Shown: positions 16,540 through 24,581, numbered from the stretch's first letter. The stretch: DNA of 64,000 nucleotides from Blastococcus sp. TF02A-26 (GCF_003319125.1 NZ_QOHG01000021.1:1-64000), one strand, 5' to 3'. Translations and numbers: made by a program. The notes: generated from the letters alone by a model not told the origin.

Positions 16540-17069
16540 CGCAGGCGTTCGAGCCGCGCCGACATCGTGGGACGGGGCGGCGCGTCCCCGATCGCCCGGT
16601 CGATCGCGTACATCAGCGCGCCCTCGACGACCCCGTAGAGGCGGACCGACCGGGTGACGTCCGGCCCGTCGGGGGTGTGCGCGAGCACGTCGGAGGTGAG
16701 CTCCCAGCTGGTCGTCGTCCGCGCGGTGCCCACGTAGAGCTCGACCAGCCCGGCCGGGTCGACGACGAGCAGTTCCACCTCGTCGTCCCCGCGCGGCCGC
16801 CAGAAGCCGGACTCGCGGGCGTCGGGTCCGGCCGGCTTCCCGTCGTCGTCGATCAGCCAGGTCCGCGACTCGTAGGCGAGGAAGCCCCGGCCGTCGTGGG
16901 CGAACCGCGCCCACTGGCCGAAGCGCCGGTCGGCGCCGTCGCCGGCGCTCACGCCCTCACCGTGCCACTCGCCGAGCAGCGGCAGCAGCCCGAGCAGCTC
17001 GTGCGCGACCTCGGGGCCGGACCGGACGTCGACGGTGTCCTCGACCGGCAGCTGCGTCGGCTCCGTCAC
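16536..17069 (-). CDS. Nitrobindin/FABP-like protein (DUF1794) without the heme-ligand His
   Basis: The 177-residue protein has the 10-stranded lipocalin-type fold of DUF1794/THAP4-like proteins, seen from GEWHGEG (the family G-x-W-x-G-x-G) and the alternating strands that follow. In mycobacterial nitrobindin a C-terminal His in a QPLQ-x-H-L segment binds heme. Here the matching sequence is PPRPTMSARL, with Thr in place of His. Heme binding is therefore unlikely, and a small hydrophobic ligand is more probable. It overlaps its neighbours by 4 nt on both sides. Confidence 0.75.
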   Translation of the reverse strand: MTEPTQLPVEDTVDVRSGPEVAHELLGLLPLLGEWHGEGVSAGDGADRRFGQWARFAHDGRGFLAYESRTWLIDDDGKPAGPDARESGFWRPRGDDEVELLVVDPAGLVELYVGTARTTTSWELTSDVLAHTPDGPDVTRSVRLYGVVEGALMYAIDRAIGDAPPRPTMSARLERLR

Positions 17070-17170
17070 CTCCGCACCTCGCGCGGGCGGCGGGCGAGAC
17101 GGACGGCGCCGTAGCCGGTGCCGAGCGCAGCCAGCGACGTCAGGACGACGAGGACCCAGGCGGAGACCAT
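17066..17170 (-). CDS. Small single-pass membrane protein, 34 residues
   Basis: A 34-codon frame starts at ATG 17170 and ends with a TGA that overlaps the GTG of the next gene. It encodes a hydrophobic helix (about residues 4-24: WVLVVLTSLAALGTGYGAV) followed by a basic tail (RLARRPREVRR), the classic N-out/C-in small membrane protein. The precise 4-nt coupling to the lipocalin-like gene supports translation. The ribosome site (GGTGGGG) is weak. Function unknown. Confidence 0.6.
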   Translation of the reverse strand: MVSAWVLVVLTSLAALGTGYGAVRLARRPREVRR

Positions 17171-17203
17171 GGCCCCACCGTAGGAGCCCCGCAGCCGCCC
17201 GGC

Positions 17204-18133
17204 TCAGGCGGGCGAACGCACCGCCCCGACGGTCGCGGCGGTCACCCGGTCCCACGGCGTGGCCACGAGGCCGAACGTCTTCGTCGTCGCGCTCGCGTCC
17301 ATCAGGTAGGGCTGGTCGAACTGGTGCCGGACGTCGACGACCTCGCGCATCATCGGGGAGAACGCGCCGACGGCCCGCAGCACCGGCCACGGGATGCCGC
17401 TGACCGGCACGGCGGGCCGGCCGGCGGCGGCGCAGAGGTCGGCGATCGCCTCGCGCTGCGACCGGGGCGGGCTGCTGGGCACGTGCCAGGCCCGGCCCAG
17501 GGCGCGCTCGTCGGTCCCCAGCGTCACCAGCGTCGCGGCCACGTCGGGCAGGAAGCTCCACGAGCGGGGCGCGTCCGGGTCCCCGACGACCCATGCCCGG
17601 CGGCCGGAGCGCACGGCGGGCAGCTGGCGGACCAGGTGGGAGTTCGACGCCGGCACGCCCGGTCCGACGAAGTCCGCGGCCCGGGCCTCGGTCGTCCGGA
17701 TCCGGCCGGCCTCGTGGGCGGCGAGCGCGTCGGCCCACATGCGGTTGCGGACCCGCCCCTTGGTGTCGGTGGCGGCCAGTGGCGAGTCCGGCGTCATGAC
17801 GCCGGCCGGCCGGCCGTAGCCGTAGAGGTTGCCCATGGTGACCAGCACGGCCTCGGTCCGCTCGGCTGCGGCGAGCAGGGCGGCGGCGACGGGCGGCCAG
17901 TCCTGCGGCCAGCGGGAGTAGACCGGGTTCACCGCGTTGTAGAGGGCGGCAGCCCCCCGAGCGGCCTCGGCGAGCGCGTCGGCGTCGGCGGCGTCGACCT
18001 GCCGGTGCTCCACGGCCGCCGTCGAGCTGCCCCCGCTGCGGGACAGCACCCGCACCTCGTGCCCGCGCGCGGCGAGCAGCTCCGCCGTCCCGGTCCCCAC
18101 CGGCCCCTTGCCGACGATCACGTGCAGTCCCAT
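17204..18133 (-). CDS. NAD(P)-dependent epimerase/dehydratase-like protein
   Basis: This 309-residue Rossmann protein starts with HVIVGKGPVGTGTAELLAARG, a dinucleotide loop slightly different from the usual GxxGxxG, and has a central GNLYGYGRP with the Tyr and later Lys region expected of extended short-chain dehydrogenases. The substrate is unknown. It is divergent from a TetR regulator, and two matching palindromes lie between the starts, so it is very probably the target of that regulator. Confidence 0.8.
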   Translation of the reverse strand: MGLHVIVGKGPVGTGTAELLAARGHEVRVLSRSGGSSTAAVEHRQVDAADADALAEAARGAAALYNAVNPVYSRWPQDWPPVAAALLAAAERTEAVLVTMGNLYGYGRPAGVMTPDSPLAATDTKGRVRNRMWADALAAHEAGRIRTTEARAADFVGPGVPASNSHLVRQLPAVRSGRRAWVVGDPDAPRSWSFLPDVAATLVTLGTDERALGRAWHVPSSPPRSQREAIADLCAAAGRPAVPVSGIPWPVLRAVGAFSPMMREVVDVRHQFDQPYLMDASATTKTFGLVATPWDRVTAATVGAVRSPA

Positions 18134-18153
18134 GACGACCTCCGATCGACGTC

Positions 18154-18222
18154 CGAGAGCGGTGCTCTCGGTCCGGAGCAACCGTCACACAGACGCGCCG
18201 ACAACGTCAAGAGCACTGCTCT
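18154..18222. promoter_or_regulatory. Pair of TetR-type operators
   Basis: Two near-identical 13-mers lie between the divergent epimerase and TetR genes: AGAGCGGTGCTCT inside the 17-bp palindrome CGAGAGC-GGT-GCTCTCG (18154-18170), and AGAGCACTGCTCT (18210-18222). The shared form is AGAGC-N3-GCTCT. One copy lies just before the epimerase start and the other near the TetR promoter, as expected for a regulator that represses both genes. Confidence 0.75.
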
Positions 18223-18261
18223 CACTTGTGTGCACCGCTCTGTACGTCGCATGATGGCGGC

Positions 18262-18939
18262 GTGCCCACCGCCCGCGAACGCGTCCGCGCCGAGATCACC
18301 GGCGAGATCGTCGAGGCCGCCCGCGGGCAGCTCGCCGAGGTGGGCGCGGCCGCCCTCTCGCTGCGTGCGGTGGCCCGCCAGCTGGGCATGGCGTCGTCCG
18401 CCGTCTACCGCTACTTCCCGAGCCGCGACGAGCTCCTGACCCGCCTGATCATCGACGGGTACGACGCCCTCGGAGCCGCCGCCGAGGAGGCCGACGACCC
18501 GGCTGCGCCGCCGCGGGAGCGCTGGGTGCGCGTGTGCCGCGCCGCCCGCGACTGGGCGCTGGCCCACCCGCACGAGTACGGGCTGCTCTACGGGTCGCCG
18601 GTACCGGGCTACTCGGCCCCGCAGGACACCGTCCCGGCCGCCTCCCGGGTCGGCGTCGTGATGGGGCGCATCCTCGGCGAGGCGGCCCGGGCCGGCGCCC
18701 TGGCCGAGCCGCCGGCCGAGACCGGCGAGCCCCTGGTCACCGACGACGCCGCGGCGGTCCTCGGCGGCGACCACCCGGCGCTCACCGACAGCGTGCGGGC
18801 CCGCGCCCTGCTGGCCTGGAGCGCGGTCTACGGGACGATCAGCTTCGAGCTGTTCGGTCACTTCGTCGGCTCGCTGACCGACGGCGACCGGTACTTCGAC
18901 CGCGCGATGACCGAGCTGGCCGGGCTGATCGGCCTCTGA
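18262..18939 (+). CDS. TetR-family transcriptional regulator
   Basis: The 225-residue protein has an N-terminal TetR helix-turn-helix (AAALSLRAVARQLGMASSAV then YRYFPSRDELL, about residues 29-60) and a ligand-binding C-terminus of the TetR_C type with RDWALAHPHEYGLLYGSPVPGY. GTG at 18262 lies 6 nt after CATGAT, consistent with a leaderless start; an upstream ATG at 18226 would put extra, non-conserved residues in front. It faces the epimerase gene across two operator-like palindromes and probably represses both. Confidence 0.88.
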   Translation: MPTARERVRAEITGEIVEAARGQLAEVGAAALSLRAVARQLGMASSAVYRYFPSRDELLTRLIIDGYDALGAAAEEADDPAAPPRERWVRVCRAARDWALAHPHEYGLLYGSPVPGYSAPQDTVPAASRVGVVMGRILGEAARAGALAEPPAETGEPLVTDDAAAVLGGDHPALTDSVRARALLAWSAVYGTISFELFGHFVGSLTDGDRYFDRAMTELAGLIGL

Positions 18940-19013
18940 CCGCAGCCCGGCCGGTTCCCGCCGACCCGGTCGGGGGAAGATCACCTGCGCAGGACGACGC
19001 GACAGGAGGAGCC

Positions 19014-20297
19014 ATCGACGAGCGGGCGCCGGAGAGCACCGACGACGTCCAGGCCCTGCGCGCGGTCCAGGCGGAGCTCTCGCGTGCGCTGGCCCTGACC
19101 GAGCGCGTGCTGGCCAACGTCGCCGACGGGATCTACGGCCTCGACGCCGACGGACGGGTGGAGTTCGTCAACGCGGCCGCCGTGTCGATCACCGGCCGGT
19201 CCGCCGACGAGCAGCTCGGCACCGACCAGCACGCCCTGCTGCACAGCCGCCGTCCCGACGGCCGCCCGTACCCGCGCGAGGAGTGCCCGGTCTGGGAGGC
19301 GCTGCACTCCGGCCGCACCGTCGTCGCCGACGAGGAGGCCTTCTGGCGCGCCGACGGCACGGCGGTGCCGGTCACCCTGATCGCCGTCCCCACGGTGGAG
19401 GACGGCGCGGTGACCGGCGTCGTCGTCTCCTTCCGCGACCTCACCGACCGGATCGCCGCGCGACGGCAGGCCGAGGAGCTGGCCCGGCTCAGCACCCGGG
19501 CCGCCGCGGAGAAGGCGCTGTCCGACCGGCTCCAGCAGGCCCTGCTCACGCCGCCGCCCGAGCCCGACCACCTGCACGTCGTGGTCCGCTACCGGCCGGC
19601 CTCGCACGAGGCACAGGTGGGCGGTGACTGGTACGACGCCTTCCTCCAGCCCGACGGCGCGACGGTGGTCGTCGTCGGCGACGTGGTGGGGCACGACAGC
19701 GACGCCGCGGCGGCCATGGGACAGCTCCGGGGCCTGGTGCGCGCGCTGGCCTACTCGACCGAGGAGCCGCCGGCGGCGGTCCTGCGACGGGTCGAGCACA
19801 CCGCCAGGGGGCTCGCGGTGAGCACGATGGCCACCGCGGTGCTGGCACGCATCGAGCGGCGTCCCGACGAGCCCGTGGGCGGGGTGCGCCGGCTGCGGTG
19901 GAGCAACGCCGGGCACCCACCGCCGCTCCTGCTCCACCCCGACGGCACCAGCGAGTTCCTGCACACCCGCCCGGACCTCATGCTGGGCATTGACCCCGAC
20001 GCGCCGCGGGCCGACCACCTGGTGGAGCTGCCCGACGGGTCCACGCTGCTGCTGTTCACCGACGGCCTCGTCGAGCGCCGCGACAGCGATCTCGACGCGG
20101 GCCTGGTCGCGCTGCAGGCCGCCCTCGCCGACGTCGGCGACCGGCCGCTGGACGAGCTGTGCGACCTGCTGCTGGACCGGATGCTCACGGAGCAGGCCGC
20201 CGACGACGTCGCGCTGGTCGCCGTGCGGGCCCACCCCGAGGACCGCCCCCGCCCGGCGGAGGCCGGCCCCAACCGGCTGCCGCCCGGCGTCCACTGA
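19014..20297 (+). CDS. PAS-SpoIIE (PP2C-type) serine phosphatase with a possible ATC start
   Basis: The protein has a PAS sensor domain (about residues 28-145, VLANVADGIYGLDADGRVEFVN) and a C-terminal PP2C-like SpoIIE domain with the metal motifs GGDWYDAF, VVGDVVGHDSDAAAAMGQLR, SNAGHPPPLL and LLLFTDGLVERR. Such enzymes dephosphorylate anti-anti-sigma factors in stress and development circuits. No ATG, GTG or TTG in frame fits before the PAS domain. The codon ATC at 19014 has AGGAGGA 4-5 nt upstream and gives the expected length of 427 residues. The next in-frame GTG, at 19107, would cut into the PAS domain and has no ribosome site. Confidence 0.85.
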   Translation: MDERAPESTDDVQALRAVQAELSRALALTERVLANVADGIYGLDADGRVEFVNAAAVSITGRSADEQLGTDQHALLHSRRPDGRPYPREECPVWEALHSGRTVVADEEAFWRADGTAVPVTLIAVPTVEDGAVTGVVVSFRDLTDRIAARRQAEELARLSTRAAAEKALSDRLQQALLTPPPEPDHLHVVVRYRPASHEAQVGGDWYDAFLQPDGATVVVVGDVVGHDSDAAAAMGQLRGLVRALAYSTEEPPAAVLRRVEHTARGLAVSTMATAVLARIERRPDEPVGGVRRLRWSNAGHPPPLLLHPDGTSEFLHTRPDLMLGIDPDAPRADHLVELPDGSTLLLFTDGLVERRDSDLDAGLVALQAALADVGDRPLDELCDLLLDRMLTEQAADDVALVAVRAHPEDRPRPAEAGPNRLPPGVH

Positions 20298-20309
20298 CCT
20301 CTCGCGCCG

Positions 20310-20741
20310 TCAGCCGCCCGGGCAGTCGCTGTCCCCGCCGCTGTGCTCCTGGCACCCGGTCGGCTCGCGGGGTGGGACCTCCTCCGGGACCGCGGCCGCG
20401 GCCGCGACGGCCACCACCAGGGCCACGAGACCGGAGAGCGCGACGGCGACCCCGGACGCGATCGCGTTGCCCCGGCGCCGGGTCGCCAGGCCCACGACCA
20501 GCCCGACCACGGGGATGACGACGGCGAGGACCGCCGCCCGGACGAACAGGCTCCGCGCGTGCGCCTGCTCGGCGTCCGTGGCCGAGTCGCCGAGGAAGGT
20601 GACCACCAGCTGCAGTCCCTCGAGCGCGACGGCCGCCGGCACGACCACCCAGGCGATCCAGAGCAGCGTCAGGCAGGGGGTCGCCCACGTGCCACCGGGC
20701 CGGAGCACCACCGGTCGCTGCGAGACGGGCGCGTTCTGCAC
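20310..20741 (-). CDS. Hypothetical membrane protein
   Basis: The 143-residue protein has three hydrophobic helices (about residues 22-45, 66-84 and 92-115) and a short, Cys-containing tail (GCQEHSGGDSDCPGG). I do not recognise a family. The start codon is ATG and the gene stands alone between the SpoIIE gene and the sulfur cluster. A strong hairpin at 20771-20806 lies just upstream and ends the neighbouring operon. Confidence 0.6.
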   Translation of the reverse strand: MQNAPVSQRPVVLRPGGTWATPCLTLLWIAWVVVPAAVALEGLQLVVTFLGDSATDAEQAHARSLFVRAAVLAVVIPVVGLVVGLATRRRGNAIASGVAVALSGLVALVVAVAAAAAVPEEVPPREPTGCQEHSGGDSDCPGG

Positions 20742-20770
20742 ATCGGCATCCTGCCCGACCCCGGACGTGA

Positions 20771-20806
20771 CAGCGCCCCTCCCCGCCGGAGCGGGGAGGG
20801 GCGCTG
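20771..20806 (-). terminator. Terminator after the sulfur operon
   Basis: A perfect 16-bp GC-rich stem (20771-20786 with 20791-20806) closes on a CGGA tetraloop, 5 nt after the DUF1416 stop. It is a strong intrinsic-type hairpin. Confidence 0.9.
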
Positions 20807-20810
20807 GTCC

Positions 20811-21098
20811 TCACTCGATGACGACGGTGGTCTCGTTCAGACCGACCTCGGCGTCCACGACCCGCTCGCCCTTGCCCACCTGGGCCAGCGAGCGGAGCTT
20901 CCACTGGCCCGGCGCGGCGAAGAAGCGGAACTCGCCCTCGGGGCTGGTGACGACCTCGGCGGTGAACTCGTCGGTCGAGTCCAGCAGCCGGACGTAGGCG
21001 CCGGCGACGGGAGCGCCGTCGTGCCAGACCTGGCCCTGGATCACCGTCTGGTTACCGACGTCGATCGTGCCGTTGCCCTGCTTGGGTGCTGCGCACAT
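20811..21098 (-). CDS. sseC: DUF1416 protein, SseC-like
   Basis: Ninety-five residues match DUF1416, called SseC in mycobacteria, where the gene always follows a thiosulfate sulfurtransferase (Rv0814c after Rv0815c). The sequence looks like a small beta-sandwich: TVIQGQVWHDGAPVAGAYVR, then SPEGEFRFFAAPGQWKLR. A Cys lies at position 2. The function is unproven; co-occurrence suggests a partner of the sulfurtransferase. Eleven nucleotides separate it from that gene, and a terminator follows. Confidence 0.9.
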   Translation of the reverse strand: MCAAPKQGNGTIDVGNQTVIQGQVWHDGAPVAGAYVRLLDSTDEFTAEVVTSPEGEFRFFAAPGQWKLRSLAQVGKGERVVDAEVGLNETTVVIE

Positions 21099-21109
21099 CG
21101 GGGATCAGC

Positions 21110-21937
21110 TCACTTCTCGATCGGGACGCCGACGAGCGAGCCGTACTCGACCCAGCTGCCGTCGTAGTTCTTGACGTTCTTCTTGCCGAGGAGCTCCTGC
21201 AGCACGAACCAGGTGTGGCTCGACCGCTCGCCGATGCGGCAGTAGGCGATGGTCTCCTTGCTGTCGTCGAAGCCCTGCTCGGCGTAGAGCTTGGTCAGCT
21301 CCTCGTCGGACTTGAAGGTGCCGTCCTCGTTGGCCGCCTTGCTCCACGGGATGTTGATCGCCGTGGGCACGTGGCCGGGCCGCTGGGACTGCTCCTGCGG
21401 CAGGTGCGCCGGGGCGAGGATCTTGCCGGAGAACTCGTCGGGCGAGCGGACGTCGACCAGGTTCTTGTTCCCGATCGCGGCGACGACCTCGTCGCGGAAC
21501 GCACGGATCGACAGGTCGGGCTCACCGGCCGTGTACGAGGTGGCCGGGCGCTCCACGGCGTCCTTCGACAGCGGGCGGCCGTCGAGCTCCCACTTCTTGC
21601 GGCCGCCGTCCATCAGCTTCACGTCCTGGTGGCCGTAGATCTTGAAGTACCAGTAGGCGTAGGCGGCGAACCAGTTGTTGTTGCCGCCGTACAGCACCAC
21701 GGTGTCGTCGTTGCCGATGCCCTTGCTCGACAGCAGGGCCTCGAACGCGGACTTGTCGATGTAGTCGCGGCGCAGCGGGTCCTGGAGGTCCTGCTTCCAG
21801 TCCAGCTTGACGGCGCCCTCGATGTGGCCGCCGTCGTAGGCGCTGGCGTCCTCGTCGACCTCGACGAGGACGAGGCCGGGCTCACCGAGGTGCTCCTGGA
21901 CCCAGTCGACAGTGACGAGCACGTCGTTACGGCTCAT
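21110..21937 (-). CDS. Thiosulfate sulfurtransferase (two-domain rhodanese)
   Basis: The 275-residue protein has two rhodanese domains. The N-terminal one (GHIEGAVKLDW, GGNNNWFAAYAYW) has no catalytic cysteine; the C-terminal one carries it in IAYCRIGERSSHTWF. It transfers sulfur from thiosulfate or 3-mercaptopyruvate to an acceptor. It is the counterpart of the mycobacterial CysA2/CysA3 proteins. It lies in a leftward operon with thioredoxin, DUF4395 and DUF1416 genes, downstream of a Cys-rich leader peptide. Confidence 0.94.
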   Translation of the reverse strand: MSRNDVLVTVDWVQEHLGEPGLVLVEVDEDASAYDGGHIEGAVKLDWKQDLQDPLRRDYIDKSAFEALLSSKGIGNDDTVVLYGGNNNWFAAYAYWYFKIYGHQDVKLMDGGRKKWELDGRPLSKDAVERPATSYTAGEPDLSIRAFRDEVVAAIGNKNLVDVRSPDEFSGKILAPAHLPQEQSQRPGHVPTAINIPWSKAANEDGTFKSDEELTKLYAEQGFDDSKETIAYCRIGERSSHTWFVLQELLGKKNVKNYDGSWVEYGSLVGVPIEK

Positions 21938-21972
21938 GGGGGGTGTTCCTCCCTGTTGGGGTGTACGGACGG

Positions 21973-22407
21973 TCAGGCGGTGCGGGCGGGCACAGCCCGC
22001 CGGAGGAGCAGGTGGAGCTCGCAGCCGAGGCAGAAGCCGATGGCCGCGTTGAGCAGGGCCGCCACGAGCGCGAGGCCGGTGGCGACGGCGCCGACGACGG
22101 GGGCGCCGAGCAGGTACCCGGCGGCTCCGGTCGCGGCGAAGAGCAGTCCGACGAACTGGGCGAACCGCAGCGGCGCCTCGGGCTCGCGCTCGCGGACCGG
22201 CCCCAGCCGCGGTGCGACGAGGACCCGGAACAGCAGCGCGTAGGGCGCCCGCCGCATCCCGGCGGACGCCCCGACGGCGAAGACGACCGCCTGGGCCGCG
22301 ACGACCCAGCCGGAGCCGAGCAGCAGGGCGACCGCCAGGACCGCACTGGTCACCCAGGCGGCGAAGCGGGGACCCCGCACGTCGACGGACGCGGACGATC
22401 GGGACAT
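21973..22407 (-). CDS. DUF4395 family membrane protein
   Basis: The 144-residue protein has four hydrophobic helices and the DUF4395 hallmarks VDVRGPRFAAW at the N-terminus and a NAAIGFCLGCELHLLL segment near the C-terminus, where the paired Cys lie at the membrane face. In actinobacteria it typically lies between a thioredoxin and a rhodanese gene, as here, which suggests a role in sulfur or thiol traffic across the membrane. A short leader peptide gene ends 55 nt upstream. Confidence 0.9.
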   Translation of the reverse strand: MSRSSASVDVRGPRFAAWVTSAVLAVALLLGSGWVVAAQAVVFAVGASAGMRRAPYALLFRVLVAPRLGPVREREPEAPLRFAQFVGLLFAATGAAGYLLGAPVVGAVATGLALVAALLNAAIGFCLGCELHLLLRRAVPARTA

Positions 22408-22462
22408 GGGTACGACTCTCCGGACGGCGGTCAGGGCGCGTCTGGGCAGGCGAGGCCGGCCC

Positions 22463-22528
22463 TCAGGGGGTCGGACAGAGGCAGCTGCCGACGCGGCACA
22501 GGTCGACTGTGCGACGAGAGGTCAGCAT
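22463..22528 (-). CDS. Cys-rich regulatory leader peptide
   Basis: A 21-residue frame starts at ATG 22528. It begins MLTSRR and then reads VDLCRVGSCLC, the form of the SRRxVDLxR leader peptides found before sulfur genes in actinobacteria. Three Cys codons (TGC, TGC, TGT) cluster in the last third. It sits between thioredoxin and DUF4395, directly ahead of the rhodanese genes. It probably lets ribosome pausing at low Cys-tRNA adjust expression downstream. Sequence and place are seen; the mechanism is inferred. Confidence 0.75.
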   Translation of the reverse strand: MLTSRRTVDLCRVGSCLCPTP

Positions 22529-22554
22529 GAGGCCCACGGGGCGAGAGTAACCGA

Positions 22555-22998
22555 TCACTCCCGGATCCCCGTGTGGGCCTCGACCAGGGCGGTCAGCTCC
22601 TCCGGCCGGGGCGCCCCGCTGCTGCGGCCGAGGAGCCGGCCGGCGCGGTCGAGGTAGAAGAGCGTGGGCGTGCGGCGGACGTCGAGCGCGCGGACCTCCT
22701 CCAGGTGGCTCTCCGCGTCCACGTGCACGTAGGCGAGCCCCGGGCGGGTGCGCTGCAGCTGCTGCAGCCGGGCCCGGGTGGCGCGGCAGGGACCGCAGAA
22801 CGCGGTGGAGAACTGGACGACGGTCAGGTCGGCCTCGGCCGGCCGGACACCGAGCCCGGAGAGCACCGCCGTCTCGTCCATGCCGTCCTCCCCCTTCCCG
22901 CCCGCGCGCACCGCCCCGCTGCGGGCCCGCAGCCACCAGGCGACCGTCGCGGTGACCGCCAGCGCCGCGAGCAGCACGATCAGCCCCGTCGCGTCCAC
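22555..22998 (-). CDS. Membrane-anchored thioredoxin-like protein
   Basis: The 147-residue protein has one N-terminal membrane helix (residues about 5-22) and a thioredoxin domain with STAFCGPCRATR as the CGPC active site, then the cis-Pro motif RRTPTLFYLD. It matches the ThiX-like protein of the mycobacterial cluster (Rv0816c). It should face the outside and keep thiols reduced, possibly serving the rhodanese or DUF4395 partner. It is the first gene of the sulfur operon. Confidence 0.9.
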   Translation of the reverse strand: MDATGLIVLLAALAVTATVAWWLRARSGAVRAGGKGEDGMDETAVLSGLGVRPAEADLTVVQFSTAFCGPCRATRARLQQLQRTRPGLAYVHVDAESHLEEVRALDVRRTPTLFYLDRAGRLLGRSSGAPRPEELTALVEAHTGIRE

Positions 22999-23038
22999 AC
23001 CGCCAGGAGCACCCCGCGGCAGCGGCGCATTCCCGCGG

Positions 23039-23728
23039 TCAGCCGCCGCTGAGCACCGTGTCGACGGCGCCGCCGGTCACCAGGACGCCGTCCTGCCCCG
23101 GGCTCACCCCGGTCAGCTCGAGCCCGAAGGGGAGCTCGATCCCGTACCGCAGGTCCAGCGCGTCGCTGGCCTCCCGCACCACCGCACCGGGCAGGTCCAC
23201 CCCGGCCACCCCCGCCTCGTCGACGGCGATGACCAGGTCCTGGCCCTCGAGGGTCACCCGGCCGACGGCGGTGAGCGGCACCTCGTACCCGAGGACCTCG
23301 ACCGTCTTGGTCAGCCGGAGGCCCTCGCCCTCGGGCACCAGCGTGGTGTCGGTGCCGAGCTCCCGGGAGAGCAGCTCGTAGGAGAGGGTCACCGTGCCGT
23401 CGATGCGGTCGACCGCGATCTCGGTGATCGAGCCGTCGACGAGGTCCGACAGCGGCGCGTGCAGCCCCCGCAGCCGGACGTCGGCCGTCGTCCCCTCCGG
23501 CTGCCCGAGATCGGCCGCGCTGAGCCGGATGCGCACGTCCCGGTAGTCGCCGGCGACCACCTGGGTGAGGAACGGCCAGCCGTCGACGGAGACGTCCGGC
23601 GTCCCGGCGAGCTCACCGCGCTGCTCGATGGCCTCGGCGACCCGGTCCTCGGCGACGGCGACGGCGACGCGGTCGGCGGCCACGGCCAGCACGAGCAGGA
23701 CGACGAGCGTGACGAGCAGCGCCTTCAC
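23039..23728 (-). CDS. DUF2993 family exported protein
   Basis: The 229-residue protein begins with a hydrophobic signal or anchor helix (about residues 2-20) and continues with the DUF2993 pattern: DVSVDGWPFLTQVVAGDYRDVRI, then repeated beta strands and LPFGLELTGVSPGQDGVLV. In mycobacteria the homologous LmeA is a periplasmic protein linked to mannosylation of lipids, and Rv0817c occupies this genome position. The start is ATG with no clear ribosome site. Confidence 0.85.
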   Translation of the reverse strand: MKALLVTLVVLLVLAVAADRVAVAVAEDRVAEAIEQRGELAGTPDVSVDGWPFLTQVVAGDYRDVRIRLSAADLGQPEGTTADVRLRGLHAPLSDLVDGSITEIAVDRIDGTVTLSYELLSRELGTDTTLVPEGEGLRLTKTVEVLGYEVPLTAVGRVTLEGQDLVIAVDEAGVAGVDLPGAVVREASDALDLRYGIELPFGLELTGVSPGQDGVLVTGGAVDTVLSGG

Positions 23729-23735
23729 CGGTGCC

Positions 23736-24581
23736 TCAGATCACCGTCTGGACGGCGAGCGCGAAGGCCACCGGGCCGCACGCCGCGATGGGCAGCACGG
23801 CCTGCAGCACCGGCATCGCCACGGTCGACCCGGGCGCCCGGCGGACCGGCTCCGCGGCCGCGCCGGCGGCGATGTAGCCGCCGGCGAGCGCGATGAGCGC
23901 CGCGACACCGGCCAGCACCAGCCCGACGGTCACCGACGAGAGGGTGTCCCCGAGTCCGCCGGGCGTGTGCCGCAGCAGCGCCACCCCGGCCCCGACCAGC
24001 AGCGCCACCACGATCCCGAGCACCCCGTGGTCGACCCCGGCGGCGATCCGCGGGCGCGGCAGCACCGCGTCGACCAGCCGGCCGGCCACCAGGGCGGCGC
24101 CCACGACCAGCGCGGCGGTCGCGGCGGGACGCGCGCCGCCGGCCACGTCGGGCAGCCGGAGGAGGACGGCCAGGCCGCACACGGCGCAGACCAGCAGCAG
24201 GCTCCCGGCGAGCGAGCCCACGACGTCCCGGCGTGGAGCCCGCCGCACCATCTGGTGCAGCACCGCGGCGACGAAGGCCACGCCCGGCACGGCCAGGAGG
24301 TGACCGAGGTGCGTCTCGGCGGGGAGCAGCAGCACGAGGTCGGCGGCGGCCGTGGCGGCCAGTCCCAGCGCGGTGACCCCGGCGCTCCCCCGGAGACCGG
24401 TCGCCGGGCCCCAGGCCGCGACGAGCGCGGCCTGCAGCACGAGGACGGCGGCGAGCGTCCCCTCCTCGCCCAGCTGCGCCGGGAGGAGGACCAGGAGAGC
24501 CGTGCCGACGGCGGCGACGAGGGCCGCCGGCAGGTGGTGCGCCCGCGCCGGCAGGTCGACGTCGGACACGGCGGAGCTCAC
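23736..24581 (-). CDS. Hypothetical multi-pass membrane protein
   Basis: The 281-residue protein has about eight hydrophobic helices and almost no polar loops. Short basic stretches (MVRRAPRRD, AVLPRPRI) mark the cytoplasmic side. I do not recognise a family. Its 3' end is 7 nt from the DUF2993 start, so the two are likely co-transcribed leftwards, divergent from glnR. The start codon is ATG. Confidence 0.6.
   Translation of the reverse strand: MSSAVSDVDLPARAHHLPAALVAAVGTALLVLLPAQLGEEGTLAAVLVLQAALVAAWGPATGLRGSAGVTALGLAATAAADLVLLLPAETHLGHLLAVPGVAFVAAVLHQMVRRAPRRDVVGSLAGSLLLVCAVCGLAVLLRLPDVAGGARPAATAALVVGAALVAGRLVDAVLPRPRIAAGVDHGVLGIVVALLVGAGVALLRHTPGGLGDTLSSVTVGLVLAGVAALIALAGGYIAAGAAAEPVRRAPGSTVAMPVLQAVLPIAACGPVAFALAVQTVI

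Noticed and set aside
18226-18261. Upstream ATG start of the TetR gene
   Set aside because: The added residues fall on the promoter hexamer and lack similarity to the family; GTG 18262 fits better.
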